A stretch of 64,000 nucleotides of DNA from Niallia sp. FSL W8-0635 (GCF_038007965.1 NZ_JBBOYD010000001.1:2458501-2522500), one strand, 5' to 3'; positions 17,191 to 27,379 are shown, counted from the first letter of the stretch. The notes: a model not told the origin generated them from the sequence alone. Numbers and translations: made by a program.

Positions 17191-17922
17191 TTATTTTTCA
17201 CAGGATAAAATCAAGAAAAGTGGAATTCTCATCCGTCTTTCCCAATCTGCTTTCTGCTGAAAGTTCTCTTGTTTTGGCATTCCTTCCCGTAAATCTGTTA
17301 CTTTAAAGCCAACTTCCTTTAACAGCCGAAAATACTCCTCTATTGTCCGGTGATATTTAACTACTTCTTCGCCAATCCAAGGCTCCGTCCTTTCCCCCAT
17401 TGAAAAATAATTATCTACTATCCAATTCGTTCTTTTTCCTGATGGAGAGGCACTATCAAAAGATGAGAGCGACAGTGGGTGTTGGACACTAAAAATGAAT
17501 GTTCCATTATCCTTTAAAGTCTGATATACTCCTTGAAAAATCACATGTAAATCTTTTATATAGTGAAATACTAATCTCGAAACAACCAAATCCATTTCCT
17601 TATTAGTAAAGATCCAATCCTCCAATGTGGAATGATAAACAGAAGCAGTTGTTCCATTTAAATGTCGGGAAGCTTCCTCAAACATTCTCTTAGAACCTTC
17701 CACACCAACATAGCTTCCTGCACCTTTTTCTAATAGCTCGACACCGAAATTTGCATCGCCGCATCCTAAATCAAGGATAGACTTCCCTTTGATTTCCCCT
17801 ACTAATTCATATAAAATCGGCCGTTCTATGCTATTATTAGGACTTGTCTCTCTATTTCTTCTTGCTCGATAATTTTCAAAAAATTGCTCATTATCATATA
17901 CTGAGGAACCTTTATATGCCAT
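17191..17922 (-). CDS. Class I SAM-dependent methyltransferase
   Basis: A 243-residue Rossmann methyltransferase. Motif I is SILDLGCGDANFG, with VGVEGS at motif II and DLVVSRLVFHYI at motif IV/post-motif. The substrate is unknown; the pattern resembles ubiquinone- and small-molecule-type O- or N-methyltransferases. It starts at the ATG after GGTAGGTGG, eight bases after the SGNH hydrolase stop, and lies 22 bases before the histidine phosphatase. Confidence 0.85.
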   Translation of the reverse strand: MAYKGSSVYDNEQFFENYRARRNRETSPNNSIERPILYELVGEIKGKSILDLGCGDANFGVELLEKGAGSYVGVEGSKRMFEEASRHLNGTTASVYHSTLEDWIFTNKEMDLVVSRLVFHYIKDLHVIFQGVYQTLKDNGTFIFSVQHPLSLSSFDSASPSGKRTNWIVDNYFSMGERTEPWIGEEVVKYHRTIEEYFRLLKEVGFKVTDLREGMPKQENFQQKADWERRMRIPLFLILSCEK

Positions 17923-17930
17923 ATATCCAC

Positions 17931-18494
17931 CTACCAAATTCCCTGTATTTTTTTTACAATCAAATCTACTAAAATATCATAGCCTTCTTCTCCGAAATGG
18001 AGACCATCATTATGTATGCCTATTAATTTCTTTTGATAATCTTCCAAAGAAAGCATTTCAGAATAAAAATCAATAAAGTGTGCTCCTGTCTCCATTGCAA
18101 CTTCTTTAACCGCATTTGCATAACTAGCTAAAACCTCATTTGTTCTAGCAAACTGCACCGTCTCATCAACAGGAGCAGGAGTAATAAGAATGGTCTTTTC
18201 TGGACCAATTAATTGAACAATTCTGCTTATATTATTTTGAAAAAGAGATAATGGAATCATCTTATGAAAGGCCGCATCATTAGCGCCAAATAAAACTGTT
18301 ACCAAATCAGGTTTCTTATTGATTACATCTACTTGTATTCTATTTAAAGCATCCACGGTATTATGACCATTTACTCCTGCATTGATTATTTCGTAGTGAT
18401 TGATTTTATCTGCCAGCTTAGCTGTCAAAACGGCTTCGTTTCTATTTTCTACTCCAGCAGTAATACTATCTCCAAAGCAAATTAAAACCGGCAC
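17931..18494 (-). CDS. SGNH/GDSL-family hydrolase
   Basis: A 187-residue cytosolic SGNH esterase. Block I is FGDSITAG with the nucleophile Ser, block III is LFGANDA, and block V is DGLHFGEEGYDIL with the catalytic Asp/His. No signal peptide is seen. Likely substrates are acyl esters or acetylated sugars; none can be assigned. It starts at a GTG after GGGGGGA. First gene of the three-gene cluster with the methyltransferase and histidine phosphatase. Confidence 0.85.
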   Translation of the reverse strand: MPVLICFGDSITAGVENRNEAVLTAKLADKINHYEIINAGVNGHNTVDALNRIQVDVINKKPDLVTVLFGANDAAFHKMIPLSLFQNNISRIVQLIGPEKTILITPAPVDETVQFARTNEVLASYANAVKEVAMETGAHFIDFYSEMLSLEDYQKKLIGIHNDGLHFGEEGYDILVDLIVKKIQGIW

Positions 18495-18733
18495 TTAATC
18501 CCCCCATATTCAAGCTACTTGTTTCTATCCTATTTTATACCAATTAAATGGATTCGTCTTATTCTTTTAAAATAATATCATTGCACAGTTTGAATTAGTT
18601 AGAGGAAAAAGAAAAGATGTATTGCAATCTATATTTATAAAAAAATACCATTTGAAGTTGCTTTTCTTATCTCCATTCCCCTTCGCTCCAAATGAAATAA
18701 TAATATGACCATAATGAAAAAAGCATAATCAAA

Positions 18734-19798
18734 CTAACCTTTTCGTTCCTCTAATCGTTTTTCCATGCGTTGAAATCCCCATTTCATAATAATTGGCACA
18801 CAAAACAAGATAAATAATAAGCGAAATAACTGATAGGTTGTAATTATCGGCAAGTTAGCATGAACAGATTGTCCTAGCACTGCCATTTCCGCCATTCCGC
18901 CAGGTGCTAACCCAATAAATGCAGTTAATAAGGAGATATCACTATCTAGGCTAATTAAAATATAACCAAGTAATAATGAAAAAAGAACGAGTAAAGTGGA
19001 AGTTACCGTTACAACACTTAAAAACTTCGCCTTATTTTCGATATTTCCAAATTTAATTTGCAATCCAAGATGAATGCCGATTAACGTTTGCGCAACACAT
19101 GTTAAAGTGGTTGGAATTGCTGGCACATCCAACCCAGCAATTGATATTGTCGCAATAAGGAGCATCGGACCAATCATAAATGGTGCTGGGAACTTCCACT
19201 TTTTCACTAAGCTTGCGATAAGATAGCAACAGAAGAGGAACAGAAAAATCATCCAATGATAACTTGCACTTCCAGCAGTAGAGGTTACCGTTGCTGTTGC
19301 TTGATTTCCATATAAAATCGGACTATAAACAAGGAGTGGAACGAGAATAATGACAGATAAGATACGGCTTATTTGAATAACCGTTACAACAGTAAGATCA
19401 ATGCCTTTAATTTCAGAGCTAATCGCAATCATTTGAGATAGACCACCTGGAATGCTACCTGCAACAGTTGACTTTAAATTACTGTGTGTTAATTTCGAAG
19501 TGATAAATGCAAGAATTAAACTAAAAGCAATCATAATAACAGTCATTAAGAGCATGGATGGCAAGTGGCTTCCCATTTCCACTAAAGTCTGTTTTGTAAA
19601 TTGTTTTCCGATGAGGTATCCAATGACAAGGAGCCCGATATCTCGAAAAGAGAACGGTAATTTCGGAGAATTTTTGGCAAGTCGAACATACAGAATTGTA
19701 CCGAACATGGGGCCAAGTAGCCAAGAAAGGGGAAGTTGGCACACTTGAAACACCCATCCTCCAAGTACAGCACTTAAACATAAGAAAAGTAATGACAT
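18734..19798 (-). CDS. AbrB-type integral membrane protein (AmoA/AbrB duplication family)
   Basis: A 354-residue protein of about ten transmembrane segments built from two similar halves. The conserved pieces include LPLSWLLGPMFG in the first half, PAPFMIGPML in the second, GSIPGGLSQMI in the first half and GLAPGGMAEMAVLG in the second. Despite the family label, it is not a DNA-binding regulator. It is a putative transporter of unknown substrate. The start is the ATG after AGAAGGGA. Confidence 0.8.
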   Translation of the reverse strand: MSLLFLCLSAVLGGWVFQVCQLPLSWLLGPMFGTILYVRLAKNSPKLPFSFRDIGLLVIGYLIGKQFTKQTLVEMGSHLPSMLLMTVIMIAFSLILAFITSKLTHSNLKSTVAGSIPGGLSQMIAISSEIKGIDLTVVTVIQISRILSVIILVPLLVYSPILYGNQATATVTSTAGSASYHWMIFLFLFCCYLIASLVKKWKFPAPFMIGPMLLIATISIAGLDVPAIPTTLTCVAQTLIGIHLGLQIKFGNIENKAKFLSVVTVTSTLLVLFSLLLGYILISLDSDISLLTAFIGLAPGGMAEMAVLGQSVHANLPIITTYQLFRLLFILFCVPIIMKWGFQRMEKRLEERKG

Positions 19799-19888
19799 GA
19801 TTTCGATCCCTTCTAAAAAAATAAGTACTTTCATTATACTACTTATTTTCCCTTAAAATGAAGGATCACTTTCTTTTTTTACTATCTA

Positions 19889-20656
19889 TCAGCTTCCTTT
19901 ATAGCTAATTTCCTTCACTTTTACTTTTTTCAGCACCCAGTCTTGCTTATCCCAAGTCCACCAAGTTTCTAAGTAACCAATCGTATCAACAGCAGCCAAT
20001 CCACTTATCCGTTGTTTTCCCTTTAAGGCGGTTTGATTACTTAATCTTGTTACTTTTAAGTCAGTAAATGGCGATAGGATTAATTCTGTTGGTTCATTTA
20101 ATCTTCCTTTATGATAAAGTCCAAGCTTTTCATAATGCTGTCTACGATCATATAAATCAAAAATATACATTTTTTCTTTATTAATTTTTAATTCTGCTTT
20201 ATACGCATCCTTAAACTGGCTTTCTACCGATGCTAACTCTGGTTTTAACAATTCTACTAATTTATTTCCTTGCAGTTGAAAGAAGTAAAAGTTCTTCTCA
20301 GAGCCTCTTTCATTAGCGGAAACAGTGAGCAGTAATTCTTTTTGGTGATCATCATTTATATCCATAATATGTAATTTAGGATCAAATCCGCCTTCAACTG
20401 CTAAAGTAGCAGTCTTATCTTTTTGAGTAGAAACATCAAGAAACAATTCCTTAAAGAAATTACTATTTTCAGGTTGATCGGAAGCATCTCCCTTTAAATG
20501 AATCATCTCTTCTTGCCCATCATTTGTTATATCCGTTTTTTGTTCCAAGATTAATTTGTTTGTTTTCTCATCCTTCTCCATTGCATATACACCAGTAATA
20601 GCAGTTAAAGTCATTAAAAAGAAAGCACTTAAAGCAACAAGTAATTCCCTTCTCAT
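19889..20656 (-). CDS. Secreted or lipid-anchored hypothetical protein
   Basis: A 255-residue protein with a clear signal peptide (RRELLVALSAFFLMTLTAITG, cleavage likely after VYA). The mature part contains repeated Asp-rich pieces such as TDITNDGQEEM and MDINDDHQKELLLTV, which look like FG-GAP/VCBS-type calcium loops. The C-terminus has aromatic WWTWDKQDW. I do not recognise the family. The start is set at ATG after AGGAGG, which removes 52 non-conserved upstream residues. Confidence 0.65.
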   Translation of the reverse strand: MRRELLVALSAFFLMTLTAITGVYAMEKDEKTNKLILEQKTDITNDGQEEMIHLKGDASDQPENSNFFKELFLDVSTQKDKTATLAVEGGFDPKLHIMDINDDHQKELLLTVSANERGSEKNFYFFQLQGNKLVELLKPELASVESQFKDAYKAELKINKEKMYIFDLYDRRQHYEKLGLYHKGRLNEPTELILSPFTDLKVTRLSNQTALKGKQRISGLAAVDTIGYLETWWTWDKQDWVLKKVKVKEISYKGS

Positions 20657-20907
20657 GCTAAAACCTCCTAACATCATAATAATTGTAGCATGCCCTTTTT
20701 TGGAAAAATCATGTAAGTAAGGAAAAGAAAATTTAAATAATCGGAGATATATATTATTTAGATGATGTATAAGTATAGTGGCTTTTGGTGGGGAGCCTTG
20801 TCTTCTTACCAAAAGTGGGGTTCATTCACTTCCTATATATCATTATCGCAACGGCTCTCCTATACTAGCGTTCACCACATCAAAGCAAATACGCTCAACA
20901 AAAAAAG

Positions 20908-20944
20908 ATTCCCAATCGCAAAAATCACTTTGCAAATTGGGAAT
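20908..20944 (-). terminator. Intrinsic terminator of parEC
   Basis: GATTCCCAAT (20908-20917) and ATTGGGAATC (20935-20944) form a perfect ten-base stem followed on the minus strand by a T-run, 20 bases after the parC stop. Confidence 0.85.
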
Positions 20945-20963
20945 CTCTTCAAACTAATACTAT

Positions 20964-23399
20964 TTACGCTTCTTCATGGGCGACTTTTTCTTCCCACAAT
21001 TCTACAATCTTACCTGCCTCTGTTTCATCGATAACAAAGGAACCATTTGAATAGCGATCATTAAAGCGGAGGTCTGCAACTTTCACAGATTCAATCTCTC
21101 CTTTTTCGGTCTGAATATATACTGTATCTTTTGATTCGACTACAGTCATTCCAACAACACGATGAGGATTCGCTTTTAATTCGCGAAGCATAATTAAACC
21201 TCGTTTTGCTCTTCCAGAAAATTCAAATTCAGAAAGCTTCATTTTCTTGATAGAGCCACGCTGTGTAATGATAACAACGGCTTCTTCTTGCGGATTCGCA
21301 ATTACTTTTCCGGCTACGACATAATCATTATCTTTTAAATTTATGCCTTTGACACCAGCGGCACGAGCACCAACTATATTGATTTCTTCTTCATGGAATC
21401 GTAAGGAATAACCAATATGAGTTGCGATTAACACTTCTTGCTTTCCATTTGTTAGGTGAACATCAACTACTTTATCATCACCTTTAAGATTAATTGCAAC
21501 TAATGGTTTCGAGTAACGCTGTGCTTTATAATTAATCAATTCTGTTTTCTTGGCCATTCCATTTTTCGTAAAGAAAACGAGATATTGAGATTGTTCGAAG
21601 TCCTTAATTGGCATAGCTTTAATAATTGATTCATCTCGATCAATTGGAATAATATTAGAAATATGCTGTCCTAAATCCTTCCAACGTATATCCGGTAATT
21701 CATGGACAGGTAAATATAAATAGTTTCCTTTATCCGTGAATAATAATACTACTTCGGTAGTGTTCACATCGATTTTAGCAAGTATCCTATCTGTATCCTT
21801 CATTCCGAAATCTTGACCATTGCTAGCTGCGTAAGAACGTTGACTAGTACGTTTTATATAGCCATCTTTTGTTACTGTTACAATAACATCTTCACTTGCC
21901 ACTAATACTTCAAGATTAATTTTGATTTCTTCAATTTCATCTTGAATCAATGTACGTCTTTCACTAATAAAACGTTTTTTAACGTCTTTTAGTTCTTTTT
22001 TGATAACCGAAAGCAATTTCTTCTCACTTGCAAGAATTGCCGTCCATTCTTCAATTTTTTCAGCTAACTCTGCAGCCTCTGCTTGAAGAGCGGTTATATC
22101 TGTATTTGTTAAGCGATATAACTGTAACGAAACGATTGCTTCTGCTTGTGGTTCTGTAAATTGATAAGCAGCAATTAAGTTATTTTTCGCATCTCGTTTA
22201 TCTTTGGAAGCACGAATTGTTGCGATTACTTCATCCAATATCGAAAGTGCTTTTATTAAACCGTCTACAATATGCTGTCGATCCTTTGCTTTTTCTAGAT
22301 CAAACTCAGTTCGGCGTTTGATCGTCTCTTTTTGATGTTCAATATACGCATCAAGTAAAGCAATAATCCCCATTAGTTTCGGACGCTTATTATGAATCGC
22401 AACCATATTAAAGCTATATGTTATCTGTAAATCGGTATTTTTAAATAAGAAATTTAAGATTCCGTTTGCATCTACTTCTTTCTTCAGCTCAATAACAATA
22501 CGTAACCCTGTACGATCTGTTTCATCTCTTACTTCAGCAATTCCTTCTACTTTTCGATCTAATCGCAATTCGTCAATTTTTTTAACGAGATTACTCTTAT
22601 TTAACTCATATGGAACTTCTGTAATAACGATTTGCTGTTTGCCGCCTCGTAATGTTTCAATTTCCGTTTTCCCGCGAACAATTATTTTCCCTTTACCGGT
22701 TTCATAGGCTTTTTTAATGCCTTCTACCCCTTGAATAATACCGCCTGTTGGGAAATCTGGGCCTTTAATATGCTTCATAATGTCTTCAACCGTACAATTT
22801 GGCGAATCCATTCGCTCAATAACTCCATCGATCACTTCCCCTAAATGATGGGGAGGAATATCTGTTGCGTATCCAGCTGAGATACCAGTTGAACCATTCA
22901 CTAGAAGGTTCGGGAATTTTGCTGGCAGAACGGTTGGTTCGTTGGATGTATCATCAAAGTTTGGAATGAAATCAACCGTTCTTTTTTCAATGTCACGTAA
23001 TAATTCAGCAGAAATAGCAGACAGTCTTGCCTCTGTATAACGCATTGCAGCTGGTGGATCTCCGTCAATGCTTCCGTTATTTCCGTGCATTTCAATTAAG
23101 ACATTTCGAACCTTCCATTCCTGACTCATCCGTACCATGGCGTCATAGACAGAAGAATCTCCATGTGGATGATAATTACCAATTACGTTACCGACTGTTT
23201 TAGCTGATTTTCGAAAATGTTTATCATGTGTATTACCTTCTACATGCATGGCATAAAGGATACGGCGCTGTACAGGCTTTAATCCATCCCTTGCATCAGG
23301 AAGTGCACGCTCTTGAATGATGTATTTACTATACCTTCCAAAACGGTCACCGATAACATCTTCTAAGGGTAAATCACGATAATGTTCTAATGAACTCAT
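20964..23399 (-). CDS. parC: DNA topoisomerase IV subunit A
   Basis: An 811-residue topoisomerase IV A subunit that cuts and rejoins DNA to unlink daughter chromosomes. The active-site tyrosine is in AMRYTEARLS. The quinolone-resistance region reads HPHGDSSVYDAMVRMSQEW with the sensitive-type Ser-Ser and Asp, so no common resistance substitution is seen there. The C-terminal beta-pinwheel carries GRAKRGLIMLRE in place of the gyrase A box. Its ATG overlaps the parE TGA (ATGA). Confidence 0.95.
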   Translation of the reverse strand: MSSLEHYRDLPLEDVIGDRFGRYSKYIIQERALPDARDGLKPVQRRILYAMHVEGNTHDKHFRKSAKTVGNVIGNYHPHGDSSVYDAMVRMSQEWKVRNVLIEMHGNNGSIDGDPPAAMRYTEARLSAISAELLRDIEKRTVDFIPNFDDTSNEPTVLPAKFPNLLVNGSTGISAGYATDIPPHHLGEVIDGVIERMDSPNCTVEDIMKHIKGPDFPTGGIIQGVEGIKKAYETGKGKIIVRGKTEIETLRGGKQQIVITEVPYELNKSNLVKKIDELRLDRKVEGIAEVRDETDRTGLRIVIELKKEVDANGILNFLFKNTDLQITYSFNMVAIHNKRPKLMGIIALLDAYIEHQKETIKRRTEFDLEKAKDRQHIVDGLIKALSILDEVIATIRASKDKRDAKNNLIAAYQFTEPQAEAIVSLQLYRLTNTDITALQAEAAELAEKIEEWTAILASEKKLLSVIKKELKDVKKRFISERRTLIQDEIEEIKINLEVLVASEDVIVTVTKDGYIKRTSQRSYAASNGQDFGMKDTDRILAKIDVNTTEVVLLFTDKGNYLYLPVHELPDIRWKDLGQHISNIIPIDRDESIIKAMPIKDFEQSQYLVFFTKNGMAKKTELINYKAQRYSKPLVAINLKGDDKVVDVHLTNGKQEVLIATHIGYSLRFHEEEINIVGARAAGVKGINLKDNDYVVAGKVIANPQEEAVVIITQRGSIKKMKLSEFEFSGRAKRGLIMLRELKANPHRVVGMTVVESKDTVYIQTEKGEIESVKVADLRFNDRYSNGSFVIDETEAGKIVELWEEKVAHEEA

Positions 23400-25381
23400 G
23401 ATTGACTTCCCTCCTCTGCGACCGTTATATTTTCATTTTCTAGAATATTACCTTCTTCTTCTAATCCGAACGCAACATTTGATTCGATCCATTTTCTGCG
23501 AGGTTCTACTTTATCTCCCATTAATGTTGTTACACGACGTTCTGCACGTGCAAGGTCATCAATTTTTACACGGATTAATGTTCTCGTTTCTGGATTCATT
23601 GTTGTTTCCCATAATTGATCTGCATTCATCTCGCCTAGACCTTTATATCGTTGCAGGATATAGCCTTTACCGATTTTCTTAATCGCATCTTGCAGGTCAT
23701 CATCACTCCATGAGTATTCGATGACTTCTTTTTTTCCAGTACCTTTGCTTACTTTGTATAAAGGCGGTAGGGCAATATATACTTTACCAGCCTCTACAAG
23801 TGGTTTCATATAACGGTAGAAAAATGTTAGTAACAGTACTTGAATATGAGCTCCATCTGTATCAGCATCCGTCATGATAATGACTTTATCATAATTAGTA
23901 TCTTCTACCTTAAAGTCCGCTCCAACACCTGCACCGATTGCATGAATAATCGTATTTATCTCTTCATTTTTAAAGATATCTGCAAGCTTTGCTTTTTCTG
24001 TATTAATAACTTTCCCACGAAGAGGCAATACTGCTTGGAAACGTCGGTCTCTTCCTTGTTTTGCAGATCCTCCAGCTGAATCCCCTTCCACTAAATAAAG
24101 TTCGTTTTTCTGAGGATTTTTCGACTGAGCAGGTGTAAGTTTACCAGAAAGAACAGCTTCACCTCGTTTACGCTTTTTGCCGCTTCTTGCTTCTTCTCTC
24201 GCTTTTCGAGCAGCTTCTCTTGCTTGAGCTGCTTTAATTGATTTTTTTATTAAAAGGGAACTAACTTCAGGATTTTCCTCGAAGAAATAAGCTAAATGCT
24301 CCGATACAACTGCATCAACAGCTGACCGTGCTTCACTCGTACCTAATTTACCCTTAGTTTGTCCCTCGAATTGCAATAAGTCTTCCGGTACTCGAACAGA
24401 GACTATCGCAGACAGGCCTTCCCGTATATCTGAACCATCTAAGTTTTTATCTTTTTCTTTTAAGAGACTGACTTTACGCGCATATTCATTGAACATACGA
24501 GTCATTGCTGTTTTCGCGCCAGCTTCATGAGTACCGCCATCTTTTGTGCGGACATTATTAACAAATGAGAGGACATTTTCTGAATATCCATCGTTGAATT
24601 GAAAGGCATATTCTACTTCAATTCCATTGCTCTCTCCCTCTAGACTAACTACTGGATGTAGGGAATCCTTCTCTTCGTTTAAGTATTCAACAAAAGCTTC
24701 AATCCCATTTTCATAATGGAAAACACTTTGCTCATTATTTCTCTCATCCATAATTTCAATGCGCAATCCTTTTAATAAAAAGGCAGATTCTCTTAATCGC
24801 TCACAAAGCGTTTCATAATTATACGTAGTCGTTGAAAAAATCGTTGGGTCTGGCTTAAAGTGTATCGTTGTTCCAGTTTGATTTGTTTTTCCGATTTTTT
24901 CTAACGTTGTGACAGGTTTACCGCCGTTTTCAAAACGTTGTTCGTAAACAAAGCCATCACGCTTAATTTTTACAACAACCCATTCTGATAACGCGTTAAC
25001 TACAGAAGCACCTACACCATGCAGTCCACCACTTGTTTTGTAGCCACCTTGTCCAAATTTTCCTCCAGCATGAAGAATGGTAAAGATAACTTCAGGAGTC
25101 GGCTTTCCAATCTTATGCATTCCAGTTGGCATTCCACGTCCTCTATCCTTGACACTTATGGAATTGTCACGATGGATTTTTACAAGGATAGTATCTCCAA
25201 ATCCAGCCAGTGCTTCATCGACTGCGTTATCTACAATTTCATATACTAGATGATGCAAACCTCTAGAATCTGTACTCCCAATATACATCCCGGGACGTTT
25301 CCTAACAGCTTCTAATCCTTCTAATACTTGAATGGCATCATCATTATATTCGAATGCTTGCTGATTCTTTGCCACTGACAT
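23396..25381 (-). CDS. parE: DNA topoisomerase IV subunit B
   Basis: A 661-residue GHKL ATPase/TOPRIM subunit. The ATP-binding blocks are EIVDNAVDEALAGF and DRGRGMPTGMHKIG, followed by LHGVGASVVNALS. TOPRIM has LVEGDSAGGSAKQGRDR and MTDADTDGAHI. The start is the ATG after GAAAGGGG; an upstream in-frame extension of 34 codons has no ribosome site. It is the first gene of the parE-parC operon, behind a leader of about 245 bases with a GAAC-N4-GTTC palindrome near its start. Confidence 0.95.
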   Translation of the reverse strand: MSVAKNQQAFEYNDDAIQVLEGLEAVRKRPGMYIGSTDSRGLHHLVYEIVDNAVDEALAGFGDTILVKIHRDNSISVKDRGRGMPTGMHKIGKPTPEVIFTILHAGGKFGQGGYKTSGGLHGVGASVVNALSEWVVVKIKRDGFVYEQRFENGGKPVTTLEKIGKTNQTGTTIHFKPDPTIFSTTTYNYETLCERLRESAFLLKGLRIEIMDERNNEQSVFHYENGIEAFVEYLNEEKDSLHPVVSLEGESNGIEVEYAFQFNDGYSENVLSFVNNVRTKDGGTHEAGAKTAMTRMFNEYARKVSLLKEKDKNLDGSDIREGLSAIVSVRVPEDLLQFEGQTKGKLGTSEARSAVDAVVSEHLAYFFEENPEVSSLLIKKSIKAAQAREAARKAREEARSGKKRKRGEAVLSGKLTPAQSKNPQKNELYLVEGDSAGGSAKQGRDRRFQAVLPLRGKVINTEKAKLADIFKNEEINTIIHAIGAGVGADFKVEDTNYDKVIIMTDADTDGAHIQVLLLTFFYRYMKPLVEAGKVYIALPPLYKVSKGTGKKEVIEYSWSDDDLQDAIKKIGKGYILQRYKGLGEMNADQLWETTMNPETRTLIRVKIDDLARAERRVTTLMGDKVEPRRKWIESNVAFGLEEEGNILENENITVAEEGSQS

Positions 25382-25904
25382 ACCCCTTTCACTTCTACAA
25401 ATCCGACATATTATCTTTCTATGTATCATGTCGAACAATTGTTTATGTATTCGTCTAAAAAACGAATTCTCCTCTAAAATCAAGAAATTTTTATAGGTGA
25501 ACTACTTTTCTTTATTAGACGAGTTTAAAAGAAGGCTTACCTTCCAACCTTCTTTTTCCTTTCAAATTTATTGAATTTTATAAACAGTTGTTGATACTAA
25601 TTTAATAAAACAGAACGATTGTTCTTATATCGTATTGTAGCACATAATCTCATTTTTCACGTTCATTTTTCCATTTTATCTTTCGATTTTTTCCCGGCAA
25701 AACCAATCTTATACCAATCACCACAAAAGCAAAAGGATTTTTTTTAAGAGGATTCCCCCTTTTTATCTATATTATGTTAACACAGATTCTTTATAAAAAC
25801 GAATAAGTTTATAAAAACAGTTGGCATTTTTAGCTATTGACAGCGTTTTATCCTATCAAATTACAGGATGGTAAGAGGTATTCTTTGCATGTTGAAATGA
25901 AAAA
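25382..25904. other. Intergenic region upstream of parE
   Basis: No gene is seen. On the minus strand it holds a -10-like TACAAT (25634-25639) with a poor -35, and the GAAC-N4-GTTC palindrome immediately downstream. A weak hairpin, AAAAGAAGG with CCTTCTTTT at about 25528-25556, lies in the parE leader. A plus-strand TTGACA at about 25838 has no matching gene. Confidence 0.4.
25612..25625. promoter_or_regulatory. Possible LexA-type palindrome at the parE promoter
   Basis: AGAACGATTGTTCT keeps the GAAC-N4-GTTC core of the SOS box but differs from the 14-base B. subtilis consensus at about three positions. It would overlap the transcription start predicted from the TACAAT at 25634-25639. parEC is reported in the B. 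subtilis LexA regulon, which supports but does not prove the assignment. Confidence 0.35.
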
Positions 25905-25936
25905 AGCAGAATGATTAGATTACAAATCATTCTGCT
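25905..25936 (-). terminator. Intrinsic terminator of the CoA-binding protein gene
   Basis: AGCAGAATGATT (25905-25916) and AATCATTCTGCT (25925-25936) form a perfect 12-base stem, with a T-run on the minus strand. Confidence 0.9.
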
Positions 25937-25963
25937 TACTCCCATTAATTTTATCAAAACATC

Positions 25964-26377
25964 CTATTTAGTCATTGCGTGCTCTACTTTAATACAACGA
26001 TCCATGATTACCGTGTACCCTTTATCCTTTAAATGATTAAACGTTTCTTCATGTACTAGTCCTAATTGTGCCCAAAAAATATCTGCATCTATTTTTTCAA
26101 ACTCTTCTGCAACCTCAGGCAAATACTCAGATCTTCTAAACACATTGACAATATCAACATGCCCTTCAATGTCTGTTAATTTTTTAACTGCTTTAACGCC
26201 GAACACTTCATCTACTGTTGGATTAACAGGAATGATTTCAAAACCTGCATTTTTCATTGCTTCTGACACCATATAAGAGGTTCGTGATGGGTTATCACTT
26301 AAACCTACTACTGCAATTCTCTTTGCCTTCTTTAAAATAGCACCAATTTCTTCTCGACTTGGATTATTAATAGCCAT
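25964..26377 (-). CDS. CoA-binding domain protein, YneT-like
   Basis: A 137-residue single-domain protein with the CoA-binding Rossmann start (KRIAVVGLSDNPSRTSYMV) and the FRRSEYLPEVAEE block. It resembles the CoA-binding domain of succinyl-CoA synthetase. In B. subtilis the homologue yneT also lies immediately upstream of parE, so the neighbourhood is conserved. The function is not established. The start is the ATG after AAGGAGCG. Its own terminator separates it from parE. Confidence 0.85.
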   Translation of the reverse strand: MAINNPSREEIGAILKKAKRIAVVGLSDNPSRTSYMVSEAMKNAGFEIIPVNPTVDEVFGVKAVKKLTDIEGHVDIVNVFRRSEYLPEVAEEFEKIDADIFWAQLGLVHEETFNHLKDKGYTVIMDRCIKVEHAMTK

Positions 26378-26457
26378 CCTACTCGCTCCTTTTCCAATCA
26401 TTTTTTTATACGTTTCCCCAAAAAAAGAAAGAAAAAACAATAAGATTTCTTCCCTTT

Positions 26458-26480
26458 ACAATAGCAAATTTTGCTATTGT
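26458..26480. repeat. Perfect inverted repeat in the AlkD/CoA-binding gap
   Basis: ACAATAGCAAA and TTTGCTATTGT, with one base between them, form an 11-base-arm palindrome (26458-26480) just after the AlkD stop. There is no strong T-run on either side, so terminator function is doubtful. Confidence 0.4.
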
Positions 26481-26501
26481 CTAAAACAATAATGCCTAAA
26501 T

Positions 26502-27191
26502 TTAAATATATTTACTGCCTTCACGTACACTCAAGCTTGATAGTTCATGTGCGTGTATGAACTGTTTAACCGATTCAGCATTTGTTTTCGAATATTCCCT
26601 TAAAGCCCATCCAATCGCCTTTTGTATAAAAAATTCCCTACTGGTTGCATTTTGGACGATATTTCGATATAACCGATCTTCTTCCGTCATCCCTTTATAC
26701 TTAAGTTGGAATAAGATCGAAGCACGACGCAACCATAAATGATTGCCAGTCGCCCAGTTCTCAATCACTTCCTCTTTTACTTCTGGATACTCTTTAGCAA
26801 TTTGTCCTACAGCATTCGGAGCAAGACTATCCACCGTATCCCACCATGATTTGGAAGTAATCAGCTTTTCAAATAAATACACATCATCTTTTGTTACTAG
26901 TTTCAATGATTTGTTAATATAATCTAATGCTGCATATTGATATTCACGCTCCTCCTTTTCCCATAAACCTTCAACAAAAGCATGCTGAAAATCTAATTTT
27001 AATAGACCCGTTTCAGCAAAGAACTGTTTCATGAGCGCTCTTCTTTCCGGTGTTTTAATGCCTAAAAAGGAAAAATGATTTTTTAAATATTTTTCCATTG
27101 GAATAGCTTTTTCATTATCCTTATTTTTTTCGAATAAATCAGTAAGGTTTTTTAATAAATAATTAGTTAAATTCATGCTAGATTGATTCAT
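26502..27191 (-). CDS. DNA alkylation repair protein, AlkD-like
   Basis: A 229-residue HEAT-repeat DNA glycosylase of the AlkD family, which removes N3- and N7-alkylated purines without base flipping. The family active-site residues are visible: W117 and Asp121 in SWWDTVDSLAPN, and R155 in LWLRRASILFQL. The C-terminal FFIQKAIGWALREYSKTN is diagnostic. The ATG follows AAGGAAG. It is a single gene with no SOS box visible directly upstream. Confidence 0.88.
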   Translation of the reverse strand: MNQSSMNLTNYLLKNLTDLFEKNKDNEKAIPMEKYLKNHFSFLGIKTPERRALMKQFFAETGLLKLDFQHAFVEGLWEKEEREYQYAALDYINKSLKLVTKDDVYLFEKLITSKSWWDTVDSLAPNAVGQIAKEYPEVKEEVIENWATGNHLWLRRASILFQLKYKGMTEEDRLYRNIVQNATSREFFIQKAIGWALREYSKTNAESVKQFIHAHELSSLSVREGSKYI

Positions 27192-27379
27192 AACGAACTT
27201 CCTTTTTGTAAACTTTGTATTTTTAACTTTTCCATTTTCTTTTCATTTTTTTGAGTAGATTAAAGTAGAGAGATAGAAGAGTTTTTTCAACGAATCAACC
27301 AATTTTTAACAATTAATTTTCTCCTTTGCGACCCGATATATAAGTATAAATATTATTCTATTATAAAGGAGAAATCTGT

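Noticed and set aside
20762-21034. Plus-strand 90-residue ORF at the end of parC
   Set aside because: Runs through the parEC terminator and into parC, and has no motif.
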